DNA from: Candidatus Nitrosopumilus sp. | GTDB lineage: Archaea; Thermoproteota; Nitrososphaeria; Nitrososphaerales; Nitrosopumilaceae | Reading direction: 5' to 3' | Assembly: GCA_029864805.1 (NCBI GenBank) | Contig: JAOTSS010000054.1 | Coordinates: 1 to 12,426, forward strand | Length of the DNA stretch: 12,426 nucleotides | In this document: in pieces, positions 1-6,541 of the stretch | How positions within the stretch are numbered: the first letter of the stretch is position 1 | Layout of the letters: each line of letters starts with the position of its first letter | Notes under the pieces: generated by a model | What the model was told of the DNA's origin: nothing | Databases searched by the model: none | What the model saw: only the letters and a program-made list of their open reading frames with translations | Made by a program: the position numbers and the translations under genes

Positions 1-107
1 CTGTTACTGTAATTGCTCTGTTACTGTAATTGCTCTGTTACTGTAATTGCTCTGTTACTGTAATTGCTCTGTTACTGTAATTGCTCTGTTACTGTAATTG
101 CTCTGTT
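1..107. repeat. 17-bp tandem repeat array, cut by window start
   Basis: The 17-base unit CTGTTACTGTAATTGCT occurs six times head to tail without spacers (1-102), and the next copy stops after CTGTT (103-107). All six copies are identical. Each unit contains the 9-base inverted repeat TTAC-T-GTAA. The array is non-coding: 17 is not a multiple of three, so each frame soon meets the TAA in the unit, and the complement is also stopped. It probably extends left of the window. It could be a minisatellite, a set of iteron-like protein-binding sites, or a slippage-prone spacer. The repeat itself is certain; the role is unknown. Confidence 0.97.
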
Positions 108-785
108 TAGTTTTGTCAATACTAGCAGTAATATTTTTCAAAATATTTCAACAAAAGAATCATTCTTTGCTGTGAATTGACATTTAGGATTTTAGTCCAT
201 AATTACAATCTTGTGGCGAATAGATTTTTTTGATCAAGTAATACTGCCTCAAAATGATTTTCTGATTCTTGAGATTGTGGTTTTTTCTATGTTTTCATAT
301 TTACAAGCATTTGTTGTCATTGTAATTTCTCAACCTCTTTTTTCAAAAAAATTCTTCTATGGTCTGAAATTCTCTACGTTATCTACAATTAGTGTTTTAA
401 TGGATTTTTTTATAAACTGCTTTTCCATGAATATTTTTAATTCTAATTTTTAGATTGATTGGCTCTTTTTTGATTCTACCAATTAGTACAGATTTTTTTA
501 TGTATTTTTGTTAATAATTCACAATTTATCATAATTTCTTTTTTTAGTTTCTTTACAAATTTTTATCGTTGTTTGTATGATTGATTTGCATCATTTACTC
601 TATGTAGATCAATTATTCTTACTTTAATGATCTCAAAAATTTGTTTTTTATATTCTCTACATTAATTTTAATTCTAAAACTATCCAATTTACAAAATTTT
701 AAGGAAAAAACACGTCAAAAAAACTCGTATATTAGATCTTTTAACAACGATTTATTACGACTAAAACCTGCATTTTTGATCTTTT
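108..785. other. T-rich region without a supported gene
   Basis: About 680 bases of strongly T-rich sequence. An 80-codon open stretch from a TTG at 211 encodes mostly Phe, Ile and Ser, as expected from poly-T sequence, and has no recognisable domain, so I do not call it a gene. I found no tRNA-like arm or convincing cobalamin-riboswitch core ahead of cbtB. The right end holds the upstream region of cbtB. Confidence 0.6.
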
Positions 786-792
786 GTGCAGG
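767..792. promoter_or_regulatory. Inverted repeat upstream of the cbtB promoter
   Basis: CCTGCA (767-772) and TGCAGG (787-792) form a perfect 6-base inverted repeat with a T-rich 14-base spacer, ending 11 bases before the cbtB TATA box. The position fits a binding site for a regulator of cobalt uptake, but the repeat is short and could be chance. Confidence 0.3.
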
Positions 793-803
793 CCATACAA
801 GAG

Positions 804-814
804 CTTAAATATAT
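804..814 (+). promoter_or_regulatory. TATA box of cbtBA
   Basis: CTTAAATATAT is centred about 25 bases before the ATG at 834. This is the spacing expected for a leaderless archaeal transcript, and it supports that ATG over the GTG further upstream at 786, which would lie before the box. Confidence 0.6.
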
Positions 815-833
815 TCAGAGAATCATATTTTTT

Positions 834-1049
834 ATGTCTGAATCAAGACAAATTGTTGTCTCAAAAACTGGCGTTTCAAAACTTGCAATACTTGCACTAG
901 CTATAATCTTTGCAGCAGGATTGTTTGTTGTGGGATTTGACCAAGGTCATATCTTTAGTCTGGTTTATGGTGAGCAAGCATTTACTGATCTTTACATTCA
1001 TGAGCTTACTCATGATATGAGACACGCAGCCGGTTTTCCCTGTCACTAG
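834..1049 (+). CDS. cbtB: CbtB, small subunit of predicted cobalt transporter
   Basis: 71 residues. CbtB proteins are short, have one membrane segment and a His-rich C-terminus, and pair with the membrane protein CbtA in predicted cobalt uptake, often linked to cobalamin synthesis. Here one hydrophobic segment (about residues 15-37) is followed by a C-terminal tail with the pattern HELTHDMRH...FPCH, whose His and Cys residues are the expected metal ligands and match the family signature. The frame is open upstream to a GTG at 786, but the TATA box at 804-814 lies inside that extension, so I use the ATG at 834. The partner cbtA starts 12 bases after the stop, so the two are almost certainly one operon. 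Identification is strong; metal specificity is taken from the family, not shown here. Confidence 0.88.
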   Translation: MSESRQIVVSKTGVSKLAILALAIIFAAGLFVVGFDQGHIFSLVYGEQAFTDLYIHELTHDMRHAAGFPCH

Positions 1050-1061
1050 GAATTCTTTGTC

Positions 1062-1790
1062 GTGAAAACATTTCTTTTTATAGTTATTGTGCTGCTATCG
1101 GGTGCATCCGCAGGGTTAATTCATGGGACTGTAAATTTTGCAATTGTAGAGCCATATCTTGATCAAGCAATTGGAATTGAAAATCAAAATCTATTTGCTT
1201 CTGGCGAAGAAGAAGACACTCCTCAGTTTTGGGCAGAGTATGAGGGGTACAGAGTATGGCAAAAAAGTGGTCAGATTCTTGCAGGTGTAATTTTAGGAGT
1301 ATCGATGGGCTCTTTGTTTGGTATTGTATTTGTGTTGTCTAGAAATTCATTACCTGGAAACAATGACATCAAAAAATCGATTGTTTTAGCAGGTGTGATG
1401 TGGTCTGCCCTTTATCTGATACCTTTTCTCAAATATCCTGCAAACCCTCCAACTGTGGGAGATGGTGAAACGGTAGTTCTTAGGGCAATTTTGTATCTGT
1501 CGTTCATTGCAATTTCTGGCATTGGTGTGATTTCCTTTTACCAATTATCAAAGAAATTTAAAAACAACAAAAAATTTGTGGCATTAATAGGATACGGTCT
1601 TTTCATAACTGTTGTTTTTGTAATGATGCCTGAAAACCCTGATGAAATTACTGCCCCTATGAATTTAGTAAATGAGTTTAGGATGATGTCTGTTCTTGGT
1701 GTCACATCATTTTGGATGTCCATTGGAATAATTTTGGGATTCTTTTGGCATCGCTTAAAACCTCATAAAGAAACAAATCAGTATATGTAA
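1062..1790 (+). CDS. cbtA: CbtA, membrane subunit of predicted cobalt transporter
   Basis: 242 residues from a GTG start 12 bases after cbtB. CbtA is an integral membrane protein thought to import cobalt together with CbtB. Hydrophobic segments are visible at about 4-26, 71-92, 106-125, 138-160, 171-190 and 208-229. The first carries the Gly/His-containing stretch GLIHGTVNF followed by an EPYLDQAI motif, and an acidic loop (GEEEDTP, 48-54) lies between the first two. The C-terminus ends in a charged, His-containing tail. Length and topology fit the family (usually five to six membrane segments). No cobalamin biosynthesis genes are in the window. A regulatory element for the next operon begins directly after the stop. 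Confidence 0.85.
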   Translation: MKTFLFIVIVLLSGASAGLIHGTVNFAIVEPYLDQAIGIENQNLFASGEEEDTPQFWAEYEGYRVWQKSGQILAGVILGVSMGSLFGIVFVLSRNSLPGNNDIKKSIVLAGVMWSALYLIPFLKYPANPPTVGDGETVVLRAILYLSFIAISGIGVISFYQLSKKFKNNKKFVALIGYGLFITVVFVMMPENPDEITAPMNLVNEFRMMSVLGVTSFWMSIGIILGFFWHRLKPHKETNQYM

Positions 1791-1818
1791 TTATTCTAAC
1801 TCTCTAGAATGAGAACAA
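1791..1818. promoter_or_regulatory. Operator-like inverted repeat before the regulator pair
   Basis: ATTCTA (1793-1798) and TAGAAT (1805-1810) form a perfect inverted repeat with a 6-base spacer, and the outer bases TTATTCT/AGAACAA also nearly pair. The site lies 10 bases upstream of the TATA box of the regulator operon. The same ATTCTA-N6-TGGAAT arrangement occurs before phnD (2596-2613), and a 24/28-identical copy occurs at 11241-11268. I infer it is bound by one or both downstream winged-helix proteins. Confidence 0.6.
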
Positions 1819-1828
1819 TCACATTTAA

Positions 1829-1836
1829 TTTAAATA
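1829..1836 (+). promoter_or_regulatory. TATA box of the regulator operon
   Basis: TTTAAATA is centred about 30 bases before the ATG at 1862, predicting a leader of only a few bases. An identical octamer serves phnD at 2637-2644. Confidence 0.6.
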
Positions 1837-1861
1837 CACGTACAATATTTTTGATATTTGA

Positions 1862-2191
1862 ATGTCTAAAAAACTGACTTTACCCCAGTTAAAAAAATAT
1901 GATATTACTCAAAAAGTCATAGAGGCATTAGCTGATACTGAATCTCGGGCAATCTTATTTTCTATTATTAGAAAAGGAAATACTGCTGCAGAACTTTCTG
2001 ATAAACTCAAAATTCCCCTTAGTTCTGTTTATAAAAAATTAGCAGATCTTGAAGAATTGACATTAATCAAAGTTGAAAAATGGATGCTTTCTGACAAGGG
2101 TAGAAAATACAAAGTTTATCGAAGCAGAATCAGTAAAGCGGACATCTCCATTAGAAAACCTGAGCCAACTCTAACCTTGATACATAATTGA
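1862..2191 (+). CDS. Winged-helix transcriptional regulator, first of a tandem pair
   Basis: 109 residues, ArsR-like winged helix-turn-helix. After a helix with the motif YDITQKVIEAL (13-23), the segment at about 40-72 reads as a classic HTH: AAELSDKLKIPLSSVYKKL, where the SSVYKKL stretch is the recognition helix. It is followed by the wing (LIKVEKWML...GRKYKVYRSR). No cysteine or His cluster is present, so a bound metal is not indicated in this copy. It is followed immediately by a paralogue with the same layout. An inverted repeat shared with phnD lies in its promoter, so autoregulation plus control of the phn genes is a reasonable inference. The ligand is unknown; the proximity of cobalt and phosphonate-type transporters makes metal or phosphorus sensing possible. 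Confidence 0.82.
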   Translation: MSKKLTLPQLKKYDITQKVIEALADTESRAILFSIIRKGNTAAELSDKLKIPLSSVYKKLADLEELTLIKVEKWMLSDKGRKYKVYRSRISKADISIRKPEPTLTLIHN

Positions 2192-2548
2192 GTGATCTTG
2201 TTGTCAAAACCTACTATTATTCAATTATCTGAATTCGATATTACTCAGAAAATTATTGAATCCCTTAGCAATGTATGCACCAGAGCAGTTTTGTTTTCAG
2301 TTAAAAATCAAACAAAAGATGCAACGCAGATTGCAAACGAATTGAAAATTTCACTTTCTACTGTCTACAAAACATTGTCTACTTTAGAGGGACTTGCCCT
2401 TGTTGAAGTATACAAATACGTAATTTCTGCTGAGGGTAAAAAAATCAAACTATATCGTAGTAGAATTGGCAAGGTCGAAATCACTTTGGATAATTTGGAG
2501 CCCGTTTTGAATTTGTATTCAAATACATCAAATCCAAAATCCAGTTGA
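2192..2548 (+). CDS. Winged-helix transcriptional regulator, second of a tandem pair
   Basis: 118 residues from the GTG that directly abuts the TGA of the previous gene. A TTG at 2201 would give an MSKPTIIQLSEFDITQK start that lines up better with the MSKKLTLPQLKKYDITQK start of the paralogue, so that may be the true start. The HTH stretch ATQIANELKISLSTVYKTL and the C-terminal KLYRSRIGK match the first copy. Both share the FDITQK/YDITQK helix, the AxLFS motif and the YRSRI wing. One cysteine (in SNVCTRA) has no counterpart in the first copy. The pair clearly arose by duplication and is co-transcribed, which suggests a heterodimer or two related sensors. Family assignment is firm; effector and targets are inferred from the shared promoter element. 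Confidence 0.82.
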   Translation: MILLSKPTIIQLSEFDITQKIIESLSNVCTRAVLFSVKNQTKDATQIANELKISLSTVYKTLSTLEGLALVEVYKYVISAEGKKIKLYRSRIGKVEITLDNLEPVLNLYSNTSNPKSS

Positions 2549-2595
2549 TCATTCCAAATCAGAAAATTAATCAGTATGCTATGTTCGATATTCTC

Positions 2596-2632
2596 ATTCT
2601 ATATACTTGGAATGACTATCTAGAATGAAAAC
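2596..2632. promoter_or_regulatory. Operator-like repeats before phnD
   Basis: ATTCTA (2596-2601), six bases, then TGGAAT (2608-2613) reproduce the geometry of the site before the regulator genes. A further TAGAATGAAAAC half-site (2621-2632) is nearly identical to bases 1805-1816. CATTCTA (2595-2601) and TAGAATG (2621-2627) are also perfectly inverted, and CATTCCAA at 2550-2557 mirrors TTGGAATG at 2607-2614. Four related half-sites therefore crowd the phnD promoter, ending 4 bases before the TATA box. Binding here would plausibly block TBP/TFB, which suggests repression. Confidence 0.6.
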
Positions 2633-2636
2633 TTGA

Positions 2637-2644
2637 TTTAAATA
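2637..2644 (+). promoter_or_regulatory. TATA box of phnDCE
   Basis: TTTAAATA is centred about 34 bases before the phnD ATG at 2675, predicting a leader of roughly 10 bases. Confidence 0.6.
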
Positions 2645-2674
2645 ATTTAGCTTATCCTAATTTTTTAGTTAATT

Positions 2675-3769
2675 ATGAAAAGACAAAATACTTTGGCATT
2701 GGTTGCTGTATTTGCAGTAGTCAGTGTTATGTCTGTGCCATTAACTCAGAATGCTCAAGCACAAAGTTTAGTCCCAGATTGGATTAAGGCAAATGCTGGC
2801 TGGTGGGCTGATGGTACACTAGATGACGAAACTTTTCTAAATGGAATTACATTCCTAATAGAAAATGGGGTCATCGAGGTTTCATCTGAATCAAGCACAA
2901 TAGATGTCGATACGATTACTATAGGATTCATTCCTGTTGAAAAAGCTGACGAGCTAACATCCAAAGCTCAAGCATTAGAAACGTTTCTCGAAAATGAACT
3001 TGGTGTGAATGTAGAGATAGTTGTACCTACAAACTATGAGACCATCATAGAAGGAATGAGATTTGGACATATTGATGCTGCCTTTATGGATACTGGCCCT
3101 GCATGGATTACCCATCAAAGAACAGGCGCAGAAGCTGTAATGGCCGAACTTGTTGCAGGCAAAGTAAACTATCAAGCAACAGTGTGGACTTTAGCTGACA
3201 ACGACTCCATTAATTCAATAGAGGATACAGTTGGCAAAAAAGTTGCATTTACCAGTATAACTGGCTCTTCTGGGTTTGTTAGACCTATGGGAACTCTAGT
3301 CACTGAAGGTCATGTCGTTATCGAAGGTGATGATATTGTTGCCTTGGAATCAGCATTGGCAAATAACTTTGAAAGTTATACTTTTGCTGGAGGTTACAAG
3401 GCTGCATTACAACTACTTTTAAATGAAAATGTTGATGTTGCGTTTGGTTCAGATATTGCTCCGCAAAAATACCTTGAATTAGAAGATCAAGTAAAACTAC
3501 GTCCAGTTACAACAATAGGACCTGTTCCATCACACGTATTCATGGTAAGTCCTGACATGTCAGAATCTACCAAAAATGCACTCGTTGATGCCCTGATACA
3601 ACTCAATTATGATGAGAATAATTCAATCTTGACTGATTTGTATGGTGCAGAAGCTCTAGTTCCAACTACCACCACCATGCATATCGGTGAATTTGGCGAC
3701 TATATCGATGCATTGACAGGACTTGATCAGTTGATTCTTGATAAGTCAAACTATGACAAGAGCAAATAA
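2675..3769 (+). CDS. phnD: PhnD-like substrate-binding protein with N-terminal thaumarchaeal module
   Basis: 364 residues. It is the extracytoplasmic binding protein of a phosphonate/phosphite-type ABC importer. A signal peptide (basic MKRQN, hydrophobic core 7-23, AQA-Q near residue 29) has no lipobox Cys, so the mature protein would be secreted or tethered otherwise. Residues about 33-70 form a module with WIKANAGWWADG, a DDETFLNGI segment and FLIENGVIE, known as a repeated domain in many secreted thaumarchaeal proteins. The PhnD core begins near residue 80 (TITIGFIPVEKADE) and includes the family-typical hinge and ligand regions (DAAFMDTGPAW, TGSSGFVRP, DVAFGSDIAP). It starts the operon phnD-phnC-phnE; phnC follows after 17 bases. 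No C-P lyase gene is in the window, so the true substrate (phosphonate, phosphite, phosphate or another oxyanion) is open. Confidence 0.88.
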   Translation: MKRQNTLALVAVFAVVSVMSVPLTQNAQAQSLVPDWIKANAGWWADGTLDDETFLNGITFLIENGVIEVSSESSTIDVDTITIGFIPVEKADELTSKAQALETFLENELGVNVEIVVPTNYETIIEGMRFGHIDAAFMDTGPAWITHQRTGAEAVMAELVAGKVNYQATVWTLADNDSINSIEDTVGKKVAFTSITGSSGFVRPMGTLVTEGHVVIEGDDIVALESALANNFESYTFAGGYKAALQLLLNENVDVAFGSDIAPQKYLELEDQVKLRPVTTIGPVPSHVFMVSPDMSESTKNALVDALIQLNYDENNSILTDLYGAEALVPTTTTMHIGEFGDYIDALTGLDQLILDKSNYDKSK

Positions 3770-3786
3770 AACCTGGGATTCTTGAA

Positions 3787-4617
3787 ATGAAACAAATTCA
3801 GATGACCAAAAACCCTCCTTTTTCATTAATTTCTACAAACAAAATAATTCAGATGAGTGATGTGTGGACATCTTATGATTCCAAAAATTTTGCTCTTGAG
3901 GGAATCAATCTATCCATTGACAGGGGCACTAACTATTCGATTGTTGGTCAGTCAGGTTCTGGAAAATCAACGTTGCTTAAACTAATGAATTCGATGATGA
4001 TTCCAAGCAAGGGGACCATCAAAATTGATTATGTAACTCCTGACATGAACAATAAAAAATTCAAAAAAATGATGCACACAATTGGTTATATCCCTCAAAG
4101 TCTCGGATTGGTAAAAAACATCACGGTTCTTGAAAATATAATGATTGGTGCATTACCGCGATTAACTACAATTCAATCTCTGTTTAAACGATTTCCTGAT
4201 CATGAAATACAAGAAGCCAAAAAAATCATTTCTCAGGTTGGATTGTCTGGAAAAGAGGATAGAAAGGCCTACATGTTGAGTGGTGGCGAAAAGCGAAGAG
4301 TTGCTATTGCCAGGGCACTAATGCAAAAACCTACGATTTTGTTAGCTGATGAGATTGTCTCAGAATTAGATCATGTTACTGCACGAGAGATCATGAATCT
4401 GATTACAGATGCTCAAAAAAGAATGAATCTGACTGCAATTATGGTCCATCACGATATGCAACTCGCATTAGAATTTGCCAATAGAGTTGCAGTGATCAAA
4501 GAAGGAAAAAAAATACTTGAAATTGGTGTTGAAGGTGACACTATAGTTGATTTTCAAACTGGTGATCTAAGCACTGAAGAGATTATAGGAATGTATGATG
4601 ATGACTCCAAAAAATAA
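3787..4617 (+). CDS. phnC: PhnC-like ABC transporter ATPase
   Basis: 276 residues. It is the cytoplasmic ATPase that powers the PhnD/PhnE importer. It shows Walker A GQSGSGKST (54-62), Q-loop YIPQSLGLV (101-109), a signature loop LSGGEKRR (164-171) with Glu in place of the usual Gln, Walker B ILLADE (184-189), D-loop SELD and the switch His in MVHHD (221-222). The ATPase domain starts near residue 19, so the first ATG may add a short extra tail; an internal Met at 24 is too late because the first strand would be lost. It lies 17 bases after phnD and overlaps phnE by 23 bases, so the three subunits are coupled. The family is certain; the substrate follows from PhnD. Confidence 0.9.
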   Translation: MKQIQMTKNPPFSLISTNKIIQMSDVWTSYDSKNFALEGINLSIDRGTNYSIVGQSGSGKSTLLKLMNSMMIPSKGTIKIDYVTPDMNNKKFKKMMHTIGYIPQSLGLVKNITVLENIMIGALPRLTTIQSLFKRFPDHEIQEAKKIISQVGLSGKEDRKAYMLSGGEKRRVAIARALMQKPTILLADEIVSELDHVTAREIMNLITDAQKRMNLTAIMVHHDMQLALEFANRVAVIKEGKKILEIGVEGDTIVDFQTGDLSTEEIIGMYDDDSKK

Positions 4618-5386
4618 TATTGTTATTGGAATTATTGTTGCGTTATTAGTAGTTGCATCATACAATGTAGATGCTAATCCCATAGAATTTGTTGAAGGAT
4701 TACCTAATCTTGCCATTGTTGTTGAAGAAATGTTGCTTGTTGAACCAAAATATATCCCAACAGCTCTTTGGGCGATGCTTGAAACTATTCAGATGGCCTT
4801 TATTGGAACTATGGTGGGTACTGTAATTGCATTACCTCTTAGTATGCTTGCAGCAAGAAATCTAAACAGCAAGTATGTTTATGGTCCTATTCGTGCATTA
4901 TTGGCAGCCATCAGAACATTTCCTTCAATTCTTTGGGCAATTTTGTTTGTAATTATGGTTGGATTGGGTCCCTTTGCTGGAGTTTTGGCAATTACCATGT
5001 ATACAGTTGGATTTATTGCAAAATTACAATATGAAGCAATTGAGACAATTGACTCTGATCCCATGGATGCCGTGAGTTCAATTGGTGTTTCAAAATGGCA
5101 ATTGATTCGTTACGTTGTAATTCCAGAATCAGCTTCTCATCTTTTGAGTCAAATTCTTTACATGTTTGACTACAACGTACGTCAAACCAGCATTCTAGGA
5201 TTGGTTGGTGCTGGCGGAATTGGATTTTACATTATCAATTATATCAAATTCTTTGAATATGGAAAGGCGGCAATTTTCATGTTGGTAGTATTGGTAACTG
5301 TATTGATTATTGATTGGGTCAGTGTGAAAATTAGAGACAAGTATATCATAAAATCTCAACACGGTATGGAAATTACTTCAAAATAG
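4595..5386 (+). CDS. phnE: PhnE-like ABC transporter permease
   Basis: 263 residues. It is the membrane channel of the importer. Membrane segments are seen near 8-24, 61-87, 110-142, 182-192 with 199-214, and 224-241. Family motifs include RTFPSILWAILFV (107-119), the EAA loop beginning EAIE at 147 and running through the conserved Gly at 164 to IPES (176-179), and RQTSILGLVGAGGIG (196-210), which is characteristic of PhnE. Three consecutive ATG codons (4595, 4598, 4601) make the exact start uncertain; all overlap the end of phnC in another frame, which indicates translational coupling. It is the last gene of the operon, and the minus-strand purP converges on it after 30 bases. Confidence 0.88.
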   Translation: MMMTPKNNIVIGIIVALLVVASYNVDANPIEFVEGLPNLAIVVEEMLLVEPKYIPTALWAMLETIQMAFIGTMVGTVIALPLSMLAARNLNSKYVYGPIRALLAAIRTFPSILWAILFVIMVGLGPFAGVLAITMYTVGFIAKLQYEAIETIDSDPMDAVSSIGVSKWQLIRYVVIPESASHLLSQILYMFDYNVRQTSILGLVGAGGIGFYIINYIKFFEYGKAAIFMLVVLVTVLIIDWVSVKIRDKYIIKSQHGMEITSK

Positions 5387-5429
5387 ATTACAAAAAGAGA
5401 ATTTTTGTTAGTTATGTTACGTTGTAATC
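5386..5429. terminator. Nested inverted repeat between convergent phnE and purP
   Basis: GATTACAA (5386-5393) and TTGTAATC (5422-5429) are perfectly inverted. Inside them CAAAAA (5391-5396) and TTTTTG (5402-5407) form a second inverted repeat. The T-run and its complement A-run could end transcription on both strands, which suits two genes facing each other across 30 bases. The outer arms overlap the ends of both genes. Archaeal termination mainly needs a T-run, so the hairpin may be incidental. Confidence 0.45.
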
Positions 5430-6442
5430 TTATCTAATTGATTAGTTTCCGTAGCTGTTTTGATTTCCCTTGCAATTCTTTTACCCATACTCATTGTTTC
5501 ATTGAATAATAGTGAATAGTATGGCGAACCATCCATATAGATATTGGAGCCTGCGACAATTCTTGCTGAAAATTCAAATGATGTAAATTTTGCATTTTCA
5601 TCATAAACACCTTCTATACAAAAAGGACCATTCATTCCAGGTTTGACAACTCTCTTTGCTGCCTCTACAAAGTTTTCACCCATTGTGTATACTTCATCTA
5701 ACAATGATTCTCGTAAAACCAAAGGGCTATTTCCGATTACATTGAATGATGGGACTTTGGTTGATTTTAGTTGTTGTGCTGCAGGAATTCTTCCCAATCC
5801 TTCGATATCTGATTCATGCCTTTGGTCAACTCCAAAAAATTCTAATTCTTCTTTTAGTGGGGAATAAAAAAATTGCAGATAAGCTAACACACCGGCTGCA
5901 TATTCTTGAATGTATAATGTCTCATCTTTTGAAAGTATGCCCTCTGAAATCAATTGATTTCTTTTTGCATTGTAATCTTCTTCGTTGGCTGCCATGAAAT
6001 ACCCTTTTCCTCCTGCAGCACCTTGTCTTTTTACAATTACTAATTTGTCTATGTCTTTGGGATTTGTAACGGGTTTTGGAACTGGAAGATTCGCTTCTCT
6101 CATGAGTTTTTCTTTCATCTCTCTGTCTGATTCCCATCTTAGGATCCATTTGTTGCCAAACATGGGAGTTTTGATGGATTCGATTTCTTCAGAACTCATT
6201 TGTGCAATCAATGTTCCGTGAGGAATGAGAACAGATTCGTTTTGTTCGAGAATTGATTGGCATTTTTGATCAAGAACTTCTTTGAATGACTCCACAACTA
6301 TTAATTCGTCAATAAATGGAAATCTCCGATATAACTTTTCACGTTTTTTTTCACATACTAGAATGGTTTTCAGACCTTCATCCTTTGCTCCTTTTAGAAC
6401 CTGTAATGAACAATGGGATCCTAATGTTGCTATTGCAGTCAT
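5417..6442 (-). CDS. purP: PurP, formate-dependent FAICAR synthetase
   Basis: 341 residues. It is the archaeal ATP-grasp enzyme that formylates AICAR with formate and ATP to FAICAR, the ninth step of purine synthesis, replacing the folate-dependent PurH transformylase. The N-terminus IATLGSHCSLQVLKGAKDEG (4-23) is the PurP fingerprint. A Gly-rich ATP loop GAAGGKGYF lies at 141-149, the QRHESD motif at 207-212 and FEFSARIVAGSN (289-300) carries the metal-binding Glu. Length is normal for the family. Archaea may carry a second, divergent PurP-like protein of unclear function, so formate-dependent activity is likely but not proven. It stands alone on the minus strand with its own promoter. Confidence 0.87.
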   Translation of the reverse strand: MTAIATLGSHCSLQVLKGAKDEGLKTILVCEKKREKLYRRFPFIDELIVVESFKEVLDQKCQSILEQNESVLIPHGTLIAQMSSEEIESIKTPMFGNKWILRWESDREMKEKLMREANLPVPKPVTNPKDIDKLVIVKRQGAAGGKGYFMAANEEDYNAKRNQLISEGILSKDETLYIQEYAAGVLAYLQFFYSPLKEELEFFGVDQRHESDIEGLGRIPAAQQLKSTKVPSFNVIGNSPLVLRESLLDEVYTMGENFVEAAKRVVKPGMNGPFCIEGVYDENAKFTSFEFSARIVAGSNIYMDGSPYYSLLFNETMSMGKRIAREIKTATETNQLDKITT

Positions 6443-6474
6443 TGTGTTATTTTGAGTGTTGTTTTGTACTTTAT

Positions 6475-6483
6475 GAATTTAAG
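6475..6483 (-). promoter_or_regulatory. TATA box of purP
   Basis: On the minus strand CTTAAATTC is centred about 37 bases before the purP ATG (6440-6442), giving a predicted leader of about 10 bases. No other strong TATA-like sequence is nearer. Confidence 0.45.
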
Positions 6484-6541
6484 GAATATGGTATTTCATA
6501 CTTTACCGTTTCGTATTACAATAAATCTCTAGTAAATCATC

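Noticed and set aside
1..107. CRISPR array
   Set aside because: The units abut directly with no unique spacers and are only 17 bases long, so this is a simple tandem repeat.
211..453. 80-codon open frame starting at TTG in T-rich DNA
   Set aside because: Composition is almost wholly Phe, Ile, Ser and Leu as expected from poly-T sequence; no domain, weak start.
460..785. Cobalamin riboswitch ahead of cbtB
   Set aside because: No B12-box-like core or ordered stems could be found; the predicted cbtB message is leaderless, leaving no room for one.
5643..6221. Several plus-strand open frames over purP
   Set aside because: Antisense shadows of a well-recognised full-length gene.
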